Positions 25,368 to 34,791 are shown, counted from the stretch's first letter. The stretch: DNA of 64,000 nt from CAVTWS01 sp963738445 (GCA_963738445.1 CAVTWS010000018.1:186001-250000), one strand, 5' to 3'. Notes: generated by a model from the sequence alone, not told the origin. Numbers and translations are program-made.

Positions 25368-26579
25368 TCAGGTCGGTTCGCGCGGCAACCCGAGGACCCG
25401 CTCGCCCAGGATGTTGCGCTGCACCTCGTTCGAACCGGCGTAGATGGTGTGAGCCCGGCTGTAGAGGAACGTCCGTTGCATGGGATCGAGCAGGTAGTCG
25501 GCCGTCTGTGGGTGATCGTTGCCAAGGGCGCCCGCACCGGCCACCAAACCCGCCGCGCCCCGCACCCGCATCATCAGCTCGCCGAGATCGCGGTGCCAGT
25601 TGGCCCAGTAGAGCTTGCCGATCGACATCTCGGGCCCGGGCACCCCACCCGCGTCCACCACGGTGAGCATGCGCAGGTTGTTGTACCGCATGATCTCGAG
25701 GGTCTCGTAGGCCCGGGCCAGCTCGCCACGCAGGATCGGATCGTCGGCCGCGCCGGTCTCACGGGCAAAGTCGATCAGTTCGTCGAGCTCCCTCCGGAAG
25801 GACATCTGCTGCCCGAGCGTGGATGCGCCCCGCTCGAACCCGAGCGTGCCCATCGCCACCTGCCAGCCTTTGCCTATCTCGCCGACGACGTTGGCGGCCT
25901 CGGTGACGGCGTCACTGAAGAACACTTCGTTGAACTCGTCGCCTCCGGTGACCTGGACGATGGGCCGGATCTCGATCCCAGGTTGATCCATGGGCACGAG
26001 GAGGTATGACAGACCGGCGTGACGCGACGATCCGGGATCGGTCCGGCAGACCACGAACGCCCACTGCGACCACTGGGCGAGCGACGTCCACACCTTCTGT
26101 CCGTTGATCACCCATCGATCGCCGTCGAGGACGGCCTTGGTGCTGACCGCGGCGAGATCGGACCCGGCGTTGGGCTCGCTGTAACCCTGGCACCAGAACT
26201 CGCGACCCTGAAGGATCGGGGGCACGAAACGGTCGATCTGACCCGGGCTCCCGTAGGCCATGACCGTCGGACCGAGCAGCGTGACGCCGATGTTCGACAT
26301 GCGCCCGGGCGCGTTGGCCTCGACGTAGGTCGCGTAGAAGACCACTTGCTCGAACAGGCTCGCCGGGCGACCGCCGACCTCCGCCGGGTACCCGAGACCG
26401 AGCCAGCCGCCACCGGCGAGCTCCTGCTCCCAGGCGATCTGCAGCTCCGGGGCGATGTCATCGCGCCCGTAACCGCCCCGCCCTCGAAGGTCTGCGAACT
26501 CGCCGATGAGGTGCTCCTCGAGCCAGGTTCGAACCTCGTCCCGAAAGGCTTCCTCGATGGCGCTCAGGCGAAAGTCCAT
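25368..26579 (-). CDS. acyl-CoA dehydrogenase
   Basis: 403-residue FAD enzyme of the acyl-CoA dehydrogenase family. Visible are the helical N-terminal domain, CQGYSEPNAGSDLAAVSTKA (about 130-149, FAD-binding signature), WVINGQKVWTS (about 156-166), and the C-terminal four-helix region ending TIYAGSNEVQRNILGERVLGLP, which binds FAD and lies near the catalytic base. Introduces a 2,3 double bond into an acyl-CoA; chain or ring specificity is unknown. The -10 box TAGCCT lies 9 bases before the ATG with no Shine-Dalgarno. Divergent from an acyl-CoA ligase across 46 bases, so probably co-regulated. Confidence 0.94.
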   Translation of the reverse strand: MDFRLSAIEEAFRDEVRTWLEEHLIGEFADLRGRGGYGRDDIAPELQIAWEQELAGGGWLGLGYPAEVGGRPASLFEQVVFYATYVEANAPGRMSNIGVTLLGPTVMAYGSPGQIDRFVPPILQGREFWCQGYSEPNAGSDLAAVSTKAVLDGDRWVINGQKVWTSLAQWSQWAFVVCRTDPGSSRHAGLSYLLVPMDQPGIEIRPIVQVTGGDEFNEVFFSDAVTEAANVVGEIGKGWQVAMGTLGFERGASTLGQQMSFRRELDELIDFARETGAADDPILRGELARAYETLEIMRYNNLRMLTVVDAGGVPGPEMSIGKLYWANWHRDLGELMMRVRGAAGLVAGAGALGNDHPQTADYLLDPMQRTFLYSRAHTIYAGSNEVQRNILGERVLGLPREPT

Positions 26580-26588
26580 AACGTCGAG

Positions 26589-26594
26589 AGGCTA
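26589..26594 (-). promoter_or_regulatory. -10 box TAGCCT for acyl-CoA dehydrogenase
   Basis: TAGCCT on the minus strand, 9 bases before the ATG at 26579, with no ribosome-binding site between. It lies back to back with the ligase promoter; the two -10 boxes are 18 bases apart. Confidence 0.5.
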
Positions 26595-26612
26595 CCGGTC
26601 GGACTCCCCCGC

Positions 26613-26618
26613 TACAGT
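26613..26618 (+). promoter_or_regulatory. -10 box TACAGT for the acyl-CoA ligase, leaderless
   Basis: TACAGT followed by 7 bases and a GTG at 26626, which would be at or next to the transcription start. No Shine-Dalgarno is present. Confidence 0.55.
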
Positions 26619-26625
26619 CCCCGGC

Positions 26626-28125
26626 GTGCTCCCCGAGGTCGTGAACGAGGCTCGCCGCCGGTACGGCCACTCGACCGCCTACGCCACCGCCGAAGGTTGG
26701 GACATCTCCTACGCCGACCTCGACCGCCTGTCCGACGAAGCCGCGGTCGGCTTGGCGGGCCGGTTCCGGGTCCATCCCGGCTCCGTCGTGGCCCTCGCCT
26801 TCCCGTCCACGATCGACTACGTCATCGCGTACCTCGCCGTTGCGAAACTGGGCGCGGTCACGGCCGGCGTGAACCCCCGGCTCACGGCGCCTGAACGCGC
26901 CGCGGTAGTCGAGGCCACCCAACCGGATCTGGTGCTCGCCTCGCCGGAGTTGGCCGAAGGCCTCACCGGATCGGTGATCGGCGTGGATCTGGCTCGATCG
27001 GCCGACGATCTGCTCGGTTCGATCCGGGCCGGCCACCACGGAGAAGCTCCCGCCACGCTCCCCGATGATCCCGAGCGCGGCGTCGCCATCTGTTTCACGT
27101 CGGGCTCGACCGGCCAGCCCAAGGGGGCGCTGTTCGCCAATCGCCAGTTCCGAGCCATCGCCGAACTGGACACCGGCGGAGCCTGGGGCGGCGGCGGGCA
27201 CCTCATATCGTCCACCCAGTTCGCCCACATCGGCTTCATGACCAAGGTCCAGTGGATCCTCGCCGGCGGCAACACGACACACGTGCGCCCCCGCTGGAGC
27301 GCCCGGGAGACGAACCAGTTGATCGCCGCGCATCGCATGCCGTCGGTCAACGCGGTCCCGCCGCAACTGGCACTGATGCTTCGCGACCCGGCCTTCGACA
27401 GCTACGACTTCTCCGCCGTCAAGGCCATCGTGTGCGGGGCGGCGGCGTCGCCCCCGGCCCTCGTGGCCGAGGCTCGCGAGCGCTTCCGGGCGCCGTACTC
27501 GATCCGATACTCCTCGACCGAGAGCGGCGGCGTCGGGCTGGCCACCGCGCTCGACGCCGATGACGAGGAGGCGCTCTACACGGTCGGCCGACCCCGGCCC
27601 GGCGTCGAGGCGAGAGTGGCCCTGGCCGACGGCTCACCCGTCGCCGACGGAGAGGTCGGCGAACTGTGGCTCCGGTCCCCCGCCGTGATGAGCGGCTACT
27701 GGCGGCTGCCGGAGGATACCGCGGCGGCGATCGTCGACGGTTGGCTCCGCACCGGTGACCTGGCCCAGATCGACGATCGCGGCCTCGTCCGCCTCGCCGG
27801 CCGCGTCAAGGAGATGTACATCCGAGGCGGCTACAACGTGTACCCACTCGAGGTCGAGGCGGTGCTCGGCACGCATCCCCTCGTCGCCGAGGTCGCCGTC
27901 GTCCCCCGGGCCGACGACGTGATGGGCGAGATCGGGGTCGCCGTGGTCGTCCCCCGCCAGCCGGCACACCGACCCACCCTGGAGGACCTCCGGTCCCACG
28001 GCGCGACCAGGTTGGCTCACTACAAGCTGCCCGAGGCGATCCGCTTCGTCGACACGCTGCCGCTGAACGCCACCAGCAAGATCGATCGACGGGCGCTGGC
28101 CGAGCTCGACCGCACCGCGCCCTGA
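26626..28125 (+). CDS. AMP-dependent acyl-CoA synthetase
   Basis: 499 residues from the GTG at 26626; the open frame extends back 40 codons into the divergent gene, but the leaderless promoter supports the GTG. ANL motifs: ICFTSGSTGQPKGALFANR (about 155-173), YSSTESGG (about 296), GRVKEMYIRGGYNVYPLEVE hinge (about 391-410) and the catalytic lysine in NATSKIDRRAL (about 482-492). Forms a CoA ester of an unknown carboxylate. Divergent partner of the acyl-CoA dehydrogenase and convergent with rsgA across 16 bases. Confidence 0.93.
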   Translation: MLPEVVNEARRRYGHSTAYATAEGWDISYADLDRLSDEAAVGLAGRFRVHPGSVVALAFPSTIDYVIAYLAVAKLGAVTAGVNPRLTAPERAAVVEATQPDLVLASPELAEGLTGSVIGVDLARSADDLLGSIRAGHHGEAPATLPDDPERGVAICFTSGSTGQPKGALFANRQFRAIAELDTGGAWGGGGHLISSTQFAHIGFMTKVQWILAGGNTTHVRPRWSARETNQLIAAHRMPSVNAVPPQLALMLRDPAFDSYDFSAVKAIVCGAAASPPALVAEARERFRAPYSIRYSSTESGGVGLATALDADDEEALYTVGRPRPGVEARVALADGSPVADGEVGELWLRSPAVMSGYWRLPEDTAAAIVDGWLRTGDLAQIDDRGLVRLAGRVKEMYIRGGYNVYPLEVEAVLGTHPLVAEVAVVPRADDVMGEIGVAVVVPRQPAHRPTLEDLRSHGATRLAHYKLPEAIRFVDTLPLNATSKIDRRALAELDRTAP

Positions 28126-28141
28126 TCCGCAGCCAGCTCCG

Positions 28142-29221
28142 TCAGCGGGGTGAGCGTTGGTTCCGGCGGCGGGAGCGGACCTCGTCCCGAGCCTCGAGCT
28201 CGAAGATCTCCGCGGCCATCTCCCGGTACCGATCGAGCCGGCGCGGATCCAACTGACCGGCGTCGATCTCCGCCGTGACCGCGCAGCCGGGTTCGTTGGT
28301 GTGCCCGCAGTTCACGAACCGGCAGTTCGTGGTCAGTTCCTCGAGGTCCGCGAACACTTCGACGAGGGCCTCCTCCCCACCCCACAACCCGACGGCCCGG
28401 ATCCCTGGCGTATCGATCACCAAACCGCCACCGGGCAGCAGGAGCAGATCCCGGGTGATGGTGGTGTGGCGACCCTTGCGGTCCCTCGCCCGTACTTCGG
28501 TCGTGGGCTGGACCTCCGTGCCGATCAGCGCGTTGACGAGCGAGGACTTACCCGAACCCGACTCGCCCAACAGGGCGGTGGTGGACATGGGCCGCATCCA
28601 TCGCCCGAGCACCGTGGCATCGACCCCCTCACGGGCGCTGATCCGCACCACGCTGACCGCCGGAGCGACAGCGGCGATGGTGGCCTCCAGGTCGTCCGCC
28701 TCGACATCGGAGATGGCGTTGGTCCCCACCAGGTCGGACTTGGTCAGCACGACGACGGGTTCGGCTCCGCTCGCCCACACGAGGACGAGACAGCGCTCCA
28801 GGCGGCCCGGAGCGAGCGGGCGGTCGAACCCGTGGACGATGAACACCGTGTCGACGTTGGTGACGAGCACCTGGCTCACGCCCTGCTCTCCAGGATCACG
28901 GCGGGCCAGGGTCGTGCGGCGAGGCAGGATCCGGTCGACGAGGAGCACACCGTCGCCCGGGGTCAGGGCGACCCAATCCCCGGTCGCCGGAGCCAGCTCG
29001 CTCTGTGATCGCTGCGAGTCCGACAGGGCGCGAACCCGTCCGATGGCAGTGACGACGTCGCTCTCACCGCGCTCCACCCGCACGACGCGGCCCAACCGGC
29101 CCGGCGCCGCCTCGGCCAGACGCTCGTCGTCGGCACCCCAGGCACGAAGATCGACCCGTGCCGGGGTTTCGGGAATGTTGCTCACCGGTCCGGCGACCAC
29201 GTCAGCGTCCACCGGTACCAT
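28142..29221 (-). CDS. rsgA: ribosome small-subunit GTPase A
   Basis: 359-residue circularly permuted GTPase for late 30S subunit maturation. An OB-fold N-terminal part (ATGDWVALTPGDG, about 79-91) precedes the permuted G-motifs: G4 LTKSDL (about 159), then the P-loop GESGSGKSSLVNALIG (about 218-233), G2/G3 region with HTTITRDLLLLPGGGLVIDTPG (Thr and DTPG about 258-278), and a C-terminal zinc site with CRFVNCGHTNEPGCAV (about 302-317). All are normal for RsgA. I kept the longest ATG start; no clear ribosome-binding site or -10 box precedes it. Confidence 0.95.
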   Translation of the reverse strand: MVPVDADVVAGPVSNIPETPARVDLRAWGADDERLAEAAPGRLGRVVRVERGESDVVTAIGRVRALSDSQRSQSELAPATGDWVALTPGDGVLLVDRILPRRTTLARRDPGEQGVSQVLVTNVDTVFIVHGFDRPLAPGRLERCLVLVWASGAEPVVVLTKSDLVGTNAISDVEADDLEATIAAVAPAVSVVRISAREGVDATVLGRWMRPMSTTALLGESGSGKSSLVNALIGTEVQPTTEVRARDRKGRHTTITRDLLLLPGGGLVIDTPGIRAVGLWGGEEALVEVFADLEELTTNCRFVNCGHTNEPGCAVTAEIDAGQLDPRRLDRYREMAAEIFELEARDEVRSRRRNQRSPR

Positions 29222-29381
29222 CGGTCTCGACCGGGCCGATCAGGTCGCGTGACGAGGCGTCCGCAAGGGCGCCGGCTACCGGAATGTCCGGAGCGCTCGC
29301 TCGGTTCACCCTGCTGATCGTCCGCACACTCACCGACCTCTCGAGTCGATGCTAGGTCCGGCCCCCCGGAGATGGAGCGCC

Positions 29382-31028
29382 ATGAGCATCACCCACGATC
29401 CCGACACCCCCACCGCCGATGCCCGGACACCCGAGCCCACGCCACCCGTGACGAAGGCCGAGCCCCGCGGGCTCCACGGCGCGGTGGCAGGACTCGCCGC
29501 CGGTGGTGTCGCCCTGGCCCTCGGCGAACTGTTCAGCGACATGAGCGAACAGGTGCCGTCGCTCGTGTTGGCAGCGGGCGACTGGTTCATCGATGTCGTG
29601 CCGGGCGATCTGGCCAAGAAGGCGATCGAGATCTTCGGCGAGAACGACAAGATCGCCCTGACGGTCGGGGTCATCGTCGTCACCCTCGCCATCGCGGCCG
29701 CGACCGGGCGGGCCGCGGCCACCCGGCGCCGCATCGGCGACACCGTGTTCGGATTGTTCACCGTGCTCGGCATGTGGCTCCTGATGCGGGATCCACTGTC
29801 GGCGGACGGGCGGAGCGCTCTCGCCGCCATCGGCGCCGGCGCCGCCGGCTGGCTCACCCTGCGTGGCCTGCTCCGAACCGCCACCGCCACCGCCACCCCG
29901 GTCCGAGCGCCCCAGGCTTCCGATCCCCGCTCGAAGCTGGCGACGAGGCGGGCCTTCTTCGGCTACAGCGGCGCGGCCGGAGCGTTCGCCGTCGCCACGG
30001 TCGGGGTCGGCCGATCGATCCGCGGTGACAGCGCCGCTCAACAGGTCCGCTCCCAGGTCGCCGCCGACGCAACCGTCGATCTCAGCCCGGACGCCGAGCT
30101 GGCGTCCACCCTGACCACGCTCGATGACCTCGACGACATTCCCGGTCTCGCCTCGTACATCACGCCGAGCACAGGCGAGGACTTCTACAAGATCGACACC
30201 GCGTTGATCAGCCCTCAGGTCGATCCCCGATCCTGGCGCCTGGACATCACCGGCATGGTCGACACCCCGTTCTCGTTGTCCTACGACGAGATCCTCGGCA
30301 TGGACCTCGTCGAGCGGGTCGTCACGCTGTCGTGTGTCAGCAACGAAGTGGGTGGGGATCTCGTCGGCAACGCCCGGTGGACCGGCGTCCCCCTGGCCGA
30401 CATCCTCGACCGGGCCGGGGTCCAGCCCGGTGCCACCCAGGTGATGGGCCGCTCGGTCGACGACTTCACCGCCGGCTTCCCGGTCGAGGCCGTGCACGAC
30501 GGCCGCAACGCCATGCTCGTCGTCGGTATGAACGGCGAGCCCTTGCCGATCCGCCACGGATTCCCGGCTCGCCTCGTGGTCGCCGGCCTGTACGGCTACG
30601 TCTCGGCGGTGAAGTGGCTGCGGGAGATCAAGCTCACCACGTTCGACGAGGAAGGCTTCTGGGTGCCGCGAGGGTGGTCGCAGATGGCGCCGATGAAGAC
30701 CATGTCCCGCATCGACGTGCCCCGGTCGGGCGAAACCGTCCCGGCCGGGCCCACCGCCGTCGCCGGTGTGGCCTGGGCACCCGTGCGCGGGATCTCACGG
30801 GTCGAGGTCCGCGTCGATGACGGCCCCTGGCAGGAGGCCCGGCTCGGTACGCCGGTGAGCGACGAGACGTGGCTCCAGTGGGTGCTCGAATGGGACGCCA
30901 CCCCGGGCGATCATGTGCTCGACGTCCGGGCGATCGACCGCGGGGGCGAGATCCAGCCCGAGGGTCCGCAATCGCCCGCGCCTGATGGTGCCGAAGGCTG
31001 GCACCGCCGCCGCGTCACCGTGGCCTGA
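29382..31028 (+). CDS. membrane-anchored molybdopterin-dependent oxidoreductase, sulfite-oxidase-like
   Basis: 548 residues from an ATG with GGAGATGGAG upstream. The N-terminal half has several hydrophobic helices (about 25-165) including GVIVVTLAIAAATG and FGLFTVLGMWLL, then an Arg-flanked segment TRRAFFGYSGAAGAFAVATVG (about 188-207). The Moco domain (about 265-430) has the cysteine ligand in VVTLSCVSNEVGG (Cys about 318), the cofactor contact segment NARWTGVPLADIL and PIRHGFPARLVVAGLYG. An Ig-like sulfite-oxidase dimerisation domain (about 440-548) closes the protein. It probably reduces or oxidises S- or N-oxides at the membrane; the substrate is unknown. The Moco genes moaA, moaC and moeA lie 5-13 kb away. 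Confidence 0.9.
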   Translation: MSITHDPDTPTADARTPEPTPPVTKAEPRGLHGAVAGLAAGGVALALGELFSDMSEQVPSLVLAAGDWFIDVVPGDLAKKAIEIFGENDKIALTVGVIVVTLAIAAATGRAAATRRRIGDTVFGLFTVLGMWLLMRDPLSADGRSALAAIGAGAAGWLTLRGLLRTATATATPVRAPQASDPRSKLATRRAFFGYSGAAGAFAVATVGVGRSIRGDSAAQQVRSQVAADATVDLSPDAELASTLTTLDDLDDIPGLASYITPSTGEDFYKIDTALISPQVDPRSWRLDITGMVDTPFSLSYDEILGMDLVERVVTLSCVSNEVGGDLVGNARWTGVPLADILDRAGVQPGATQVMGRSVDDFTAGFPVEAVHDGRNAMLVVGMNGEPLPIRHGFPARLVVAGLYGYVSAVKWLREIKLTTFDEEGFWVPRGWSQMAPMKTMSRIDVPRSGETVPAGPTAVAGVAWAPVRGISRVEVRVDDGPWQEARLGTPVSDETWLQWVLEWDATPGDHVLDVRAIDRGGEIQPEGPQSPAPDGAEGWHRRRVTVA

Positions 31029-31070
31029 GCCGCGACGACGACTCGGACCTCGCACGCGAGACTCCGGACC

Positions 31071-31829
31071 ATGGCCAGACGACTACTGCTCGCGGTTCTG
31101 GGCCTGACTGTCGTCGCCGTCGGAGGACTGTTCGCCTACACCGAACTCGTCCGGGACGACGCGGACCCGATCGGGTTCCGAGAGGCGGATGACCCCACGC
31201 TCCCGGAGGCGCCGGCCGACACCACCGGATCGGCGGACGCCGGTTCCGGTGACGCCGAGGAGACACCGACCACCGAGGTGGCGGCCACGACGGCGACGGA
31301 CACCGTCGACGGAACCTGGCTCGTCACGGAAGGAACCGAAGTCGGCTACTTCGTGCTCGAGGACTTCGCCGGCGGTTTGACCGATTCGACCGCGTTGGGC
31401 TCCACGCCGGTGGTCGAGGGAACGTTGGAGATCGTCGGTGACCAGGTGATCGCAGCATCGTTCACCGCCGACCTGACCCAGCTCACCAGCGACGAATCCC
31501 GACGGGACAGCCGCGCCCAGCAGGTCCTCCAGACCGACACGTACCCGACCGCCCAGTTCACCCTGACCGAACCGCTCACCTTCGGCGAGCTCCCCGATCC
31601 TGACCAGATCGTCGAAGCGTCCGGAACCGGCGAGCTGACCGTGCGTGACGTGGCCCGGCCGGTGACCGTCTCGGTCCAGGCCAAGCTCACCGCCGCCGGT
31701 GAGTTGGAGATCGTCGGCGCGATCCCCACACGCTGGAGCGACTACGGCGTCGAGAACCCGAGCAACCCGTTCGTCAGCGTGCGCGACGAGGGGGAGATCC
31801 AGTTCCGACTCGTGTTGATGCCGGGCTGA
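31071..31829 (+). CDS. YceI-family protein with N-terminal membrane anchor
   Basis: 252 residues. One helix (LLLAVLGLTVVAVGGLFAYT, about 5-24) is followed by a low-complexity Thr/Ala/Glu linker (about 35-75) and a YceI-like lipocalin-type beta barrel (about 78-250): VEGTLEIVGDQVIAASFTADLTQLTSDESRRDS, LQTDTYPTAQFTLTEP and GELTVRDVARPVTV. YceI proteins bind polyisoprenoid or amphiphilic lipids; here it is extracytoplasmic. It starts 42 bases after the Moco protein, probably in the same operon. Confidence 0.9.
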   Translation: MARRLLLAVLGLTVVAVGGLFAYTELVRDDADPIGFREADDPTLPEAPADTTGSADAGSGDAEETPTTEVAATTATDTVDGTWLVTEGTEVGYFVLEDFAGGLTDSTALGSTPVVEGTLEIVGDQVIAASFTADLTQLTSDESRRDSRAQQVLQTDTYPTAQFTLTEPLTFGELPDPDQIVEASGTGELTVRDVARPVTVSVQAKLTAAGELEIVGAIPTRWSDYGVENPSNPFVSVRDEGEIQFRLVLMPG

Positions 31830-31861
31830 GACGGTAGATGCCCGACCGCTTCTCCGACCGT

Positions 31862-32566
31862 TCAGGCGCCGAAACGATCGGCGAACGCTTCCGCGATGGC
31901 GATGGACGCGTGCACATCGGCATCGGTGGCGAAGGCGTCGGCGGGGGCCACGATCTCGGGGTGGGCGGCGGCAACATCGGGGTGCGCGAGCTCGTTGTAC
32001 GTGACCTGGAACGTCACGACGACCGAACCGATGTGCACGTTGGTCTGCCCGTACTCGGCCTCGACCTCGGCCGAATCGCCGAGCCCGCTGAGCGGGAAGG
32101 CGTTCGGGTCGATGACGACGTATGTGTCGGAGCTCTGAAGCCGGATGCTGACGATCCCGCCCACGATGTCGGAGTCCTCACCGGGCTCCCAGTCGCAGCT
32201 GTTCATGCCGATGCCGCTGAAGAACGGATCGCCAGCCACCAACGGATAGCTCACGAAGGGCTGGAGCTCATCGGCTGACACCAGGTCGCAGATGTTGACA
32301 TCCTCACCGGGCACGATGACGTCGCCGCCGGACGACGATTCTTCGCCCGAGGCAATCGTGGTGTCGGTGCCGCCCCCGTCGACCGCCGTGGTCTCCGTGC
32401 CTGTCCCGTCGACCGCCGTGGTCTCCGTGCCTGTCCCGTCTCCCGCCGTGGTCTCCGTGCCTGTCCCGTCGACCGCAGGGTCGGCCGTGGCTGCGTCGTC
32501 GTCTCCGCCGCACCCGGTCAGGGCCAGCGCGGCAATGGCGACAGCCGTCGCCAGGGTCTTCTTCAT
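31862..32566 (-). CDS. secreted lipoprotein, DUF3558-like
   Basis: 234 residues. Lipobox ALTGCGG puts the acylated Cys near 19. A Thr/Gly/Asp linker (about 24-85) is coded by 30-bp repeats. The mature domain (about 88-234) starts ICDLVSADELQPFVSYPL and contains GMNSCDWEPGED, the two-Cys pattern of DUF3558-type actinobacterial lipoproteins, which are of unknown function. GGGAGCAACCG precedes the ATG. It converges with the YceI gene and is 27 bases downstream of the LLM oxidoreductase. Confidence 0.85.
   Translation of the reverse strand: MKKTLATAVAIAALALTGCGGDDDAATADPAVDGTGTETTAGDGTGTETTAVDGTGTETTAVDGGGTDTTIASGEESSSGGDVIVPGEDVNICDLVSADELQPFVSYPLVAGDPFFSGIGMNSCDWEPGEDSDIVGGIVSIRLQSSDTYVVIDPNAFPLSGLGDSAEVEAEYGQTNVHIGSVVVTFQVTYNELAHPDVAAAHPEIVAPADAFATDADVHASIAIAEAFADRFGA
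32381..32470 (-). repeat. three 30-bp tandem repeats in the lipoprotein linker
   Basis: Units 32381-32410, 32411-32440 and 32441-32470 are almost identical and encode about ten residues each of the TGTETTAVDG type. The period is in frame, so copy number only changes linker length. Confidence 0.85.
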
Positions 32567-32593
32567 CGGTTGCTCCCGTTCTCGTCGGAGAGA

Positions 32594-33604
32594 TCAGCCG
32601 AGAACAACCTCGGCGATCTCCCGGATCTGGTCGGCATCTCGCCCGGCGACATTGAGCATGGTGACCGGACTTTCCCGCCAGGCCGCCAGGCGATCGCGAA
32701 TGCGCTCCTTGGGGCCGACCAGGCTGATCTCGTCGGCGAACTCGTCCGGGACGGCCATGATCGCCTCGTCGCGCTTCCCCTCGAAGAAGAGCTCCTGGAT
32801 CTTGTAAGCCTGCTCCTCGAACCCCATTCGCGCCATGAGCTTGGTGTGGTAGTTCTGGCCCTTGGCGCCCATGCCGCCGATGTAGAACCCCAACGATGCC
32901 TTCACCGGGAACAACCCGGCCTGGACATCATCGGTGATGTTCACGGTGACGTTGACGGCGATCTCGAAGCCCGGTTTCCGCCCGGCGATGTCGTCGTCGT
33001 AGACCTCGGGCCGGAACGGCGAGTAGTAGAGCGGCAGCCATCCATCGGCGATCTCGACCGTCTGCCGGATGTTCTTCGGACCCTCGGCCCCGATGAAGAT
33101 CGGGATGTCGCTGCGGAGGGGATGCGTCATGATCTTCAACGGCTTGCCCAGCCCGACCGAACCCTCGCCGTGGTAGGGGTGCTGGTAGAACTCGCCGTCG
33201 AAGCGGAGGTGATCCTCGCGGGCGAACGTCCTCCGCAGGATCTCCACGTACTCGCGGGTTCGGGCCAGCGGCTTGTTCGACGGACGCCCGTACCAGCCCT
33301 CCACGACCTGCGGACCCGACACGCCGAGCCCGAGGATCAGCCGGCCGTTCGACAGATGGTCGAGGGTGACGGCGTGCATCGCGGTGGCGGTCGGCGTGCG
33401 GGCCGACAGTTGCACCACACCCGTCGCCAGCTTGATGCGCTCGGTGTGCGCGGCCAGCCAAACCAGTGGGGAGAAGGCGTCGCTCCCCCACGACTCGGCG
33501 GACCAGACCGTGTCGAACCCCGCCTGTTCGGCGGCCTGGGTCAGCGGCACGAGGTCCTTCGGCGGCTGGGCCCCCCAGTAGCCCCAGATGAGTCCCAGCT
33601 TCAT
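32594..33604 (-). CDS. LLM-class F420-dependent oxidoreductase
   Basis: 336 residues, luciferase-like TIM barrel. KLGLIWGYWGAQPPKD starts the barrel; LATGVVQLSARTPTATAMHAVTLDHLSNGRLILGLG is split over about 58-93; PIFIGAEGPKN (about 170) and the C-terminal DEISLVGPKERIRDRLAAW (about 290-308) fit the F420-dependent group. Transfers hydride from F420H2 to, or from, an unknown substrate. The ATG at 33604 is preceded by AGGAGAGAGC; a longer open frame of 740 codons is not used. Divergent from coaA across 171 bases. Confidence 0.9.
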   Translation of the reverse strand: MKLGLIWGYWGAQPPKDLVPLTQAAEQAGFDTVWSAESWGSDAFSPLVWLAAHTERIKLATGVVQLSARTPTATAMHAVTLDHLSNGRLILGLGVSGPQVVEGWYGRPSNKPLARTREYVEILRRTFAREDHLRFDGEFYQHPYHGEGSVGLGKPLKIMTHPLRSDIPIFIGAEGPKNIRQTVEIADGWLPLYYSPFRPEVYDDDIAGRKPGFEIAVNVTVNITDDVQAGLFPVKASLGFYIGGMGAKGQNYHTKLMARMGFEEQAYKIQELFFEGKRDEAIMAVPDEFADEISLVGPKERIRDRLAAWRESPVTMLNVAGRDADQIREIAEVVLG

Positions 33605-33775
33605 GCTCTCTCCTGATCGCTCTCGTCCGGTCGGGTCCGATCCGCGGCCTCGACGACCGGCGGCAGGGTAGCCGACCGGATCGAACCTACTCACGCCCGC
33701 ACCGCCGGAGGAGTCCGGGGCCTCCACCCGCTGGGATCGAGAGGGGAACCGCCGAGGTGTCATGCTGGCTCGGGC

Positions 33776-34720
33776 ATGGACCTCGACGACTCCTATCGAT
33801 TCCGCTCCTTCGAGCGTGCCCTCTGGCGTCGCATGCGAGCGGCCACGCCTCTCACGCTCGACGAGGCTGACGTCGAGGCGCTGCGAGGGGTCAACGAGCG
33901 TTTGAACCTCGACGAGGTCGTCGACGTCTACCTGCCGATGTCCCGCCTGCTCAACCTCTACGTGGCCGCGACCCAACAGCTGCATCAGGTGACGCAGACC
34001 TTCCTCGGCGACCTCACCGCCAAGGTGCCGTACATCATCGGATTGGCCGGGAGCGTGGCCGTGGGGAAGAGCACCACCGCCCGCGTGTTGCAGGCACTCC
34101 TGCAACGCTGGCCCGATCATCCGACGGTGGACCTGATCACGACCGACGGCTTCCTCTACCCCAACGCCGAGCTCGCCGAGCGGGGACTCATGCAGCGCAA
34201 GGGGTTTCCCGAGAGCTACGACCGTCGCCGCCTGCTGCAGTTCCTCGCCGAGGTCAAGTCCGGCGCCGCCGTGGTCAAGGCCCCGGTCTACAGCCACCTG
34301 ACCTACGACATCGTCTCGGACCTCGAGGTCGCCATCCGCCAGCCCGACATCGTGATCGTCGAGGGTCTGAACGTGCTGCAGACCTCGGACCCCTCCTCGG
34401 GCCGCCCGCCGAAGCTGGTGGCGTCGGACTTCTTCGACTTCTCGATCTTCGTCGACGCGGCCGAAGAGGACATCGAAGGCTGGTACATCGATCGCTTCCT
34501 GGCCCTGCGGGAGACGGCGTTCCGAGACGACCGCGCCTACTTCCACCGGTACGCCGACCTCGACGATCGAGAGGCGGCGGCGACGGCCCGCCGGATCTGG
34601 TCCGAGATCAACGGCCCGAACCTCCGGGAGAACATCGTGACCACCCGAGCCCGGGCGGACCTGGTGCTCGAGAAGGGCAGCGACCACCAGGTCGAGCGGG
34701 TCCACCTCCGCAAGCTCTGA
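33776..34720 (+). CDS. coaA: type I pantothenate kinase
   Basis: 314 residues. Phosphorylates pantothenate, the committed step of CoA synthesis. Walker A is GLAGSVAVGKSTTARVL (about 90-106); LITTDGFLYPN (about 121) holds the catalytic Asp region, PESYDRRRLLQFL (about 144) and VKAPVYSHLTYDIV (about 164) are diagnostic of CoaA, and VIVEGLNVLQ (about 194) follows. The length is typical. The start has CATGCT 9 bases upstream and no ribosome-binding site. The gene ends at a perfect 16-bp hairpin shared with the convergent tRNA gene. Confidence 0.95.
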   Translation: MDLDDSYRFRSFERALWRRMRAATPLTLDEADVEALRGVNERLNLDEVVDVYLPMSRLLNLYVAATQQLHQVTQTFLGDLTAKVPYIIGLAGSVAVGKSTTARVLQALLQRWPDHPTVDLITTDGFLYPNAELAERGLMQRKGFPESYDRRRLLQFLAEVKSGAAVVKAPVYSHLTYDIVSDLEVAIRQPDIVIVEGLNVLQTSDPSSGRPPKLVASDFFDFSIFVDAAEEDIEGWYIDRFLALRETAFRDDRAYFHRYADLDDREAAATARRIWSEINGPNLRENIVTTRARADLVLEKGSDHQVERVHLRKL

Positions 34721-34747
34721 CCCGGCCACCTGCGTCCACAACGGGGA

Positions 34748-34784
34748 AGAGCCGGAACCGCTGACGACCAGCGGTTCCGGCTCT
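34748..34784. terminator. perfect 16-bp hairpin between coaA and tRNA-Ala
   Basis: AGAGCCGGAACCGCTG (34748-34763) and its exact complement (34769-34784) enclose the loop ACGAC. TTGGTT follows on the plus strand. The two genes converge, so it can stop transcription from both sides, although the U-runs are weak. Confidence 0.85.
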
Positions 34785-34791
34785 TTGGTTG

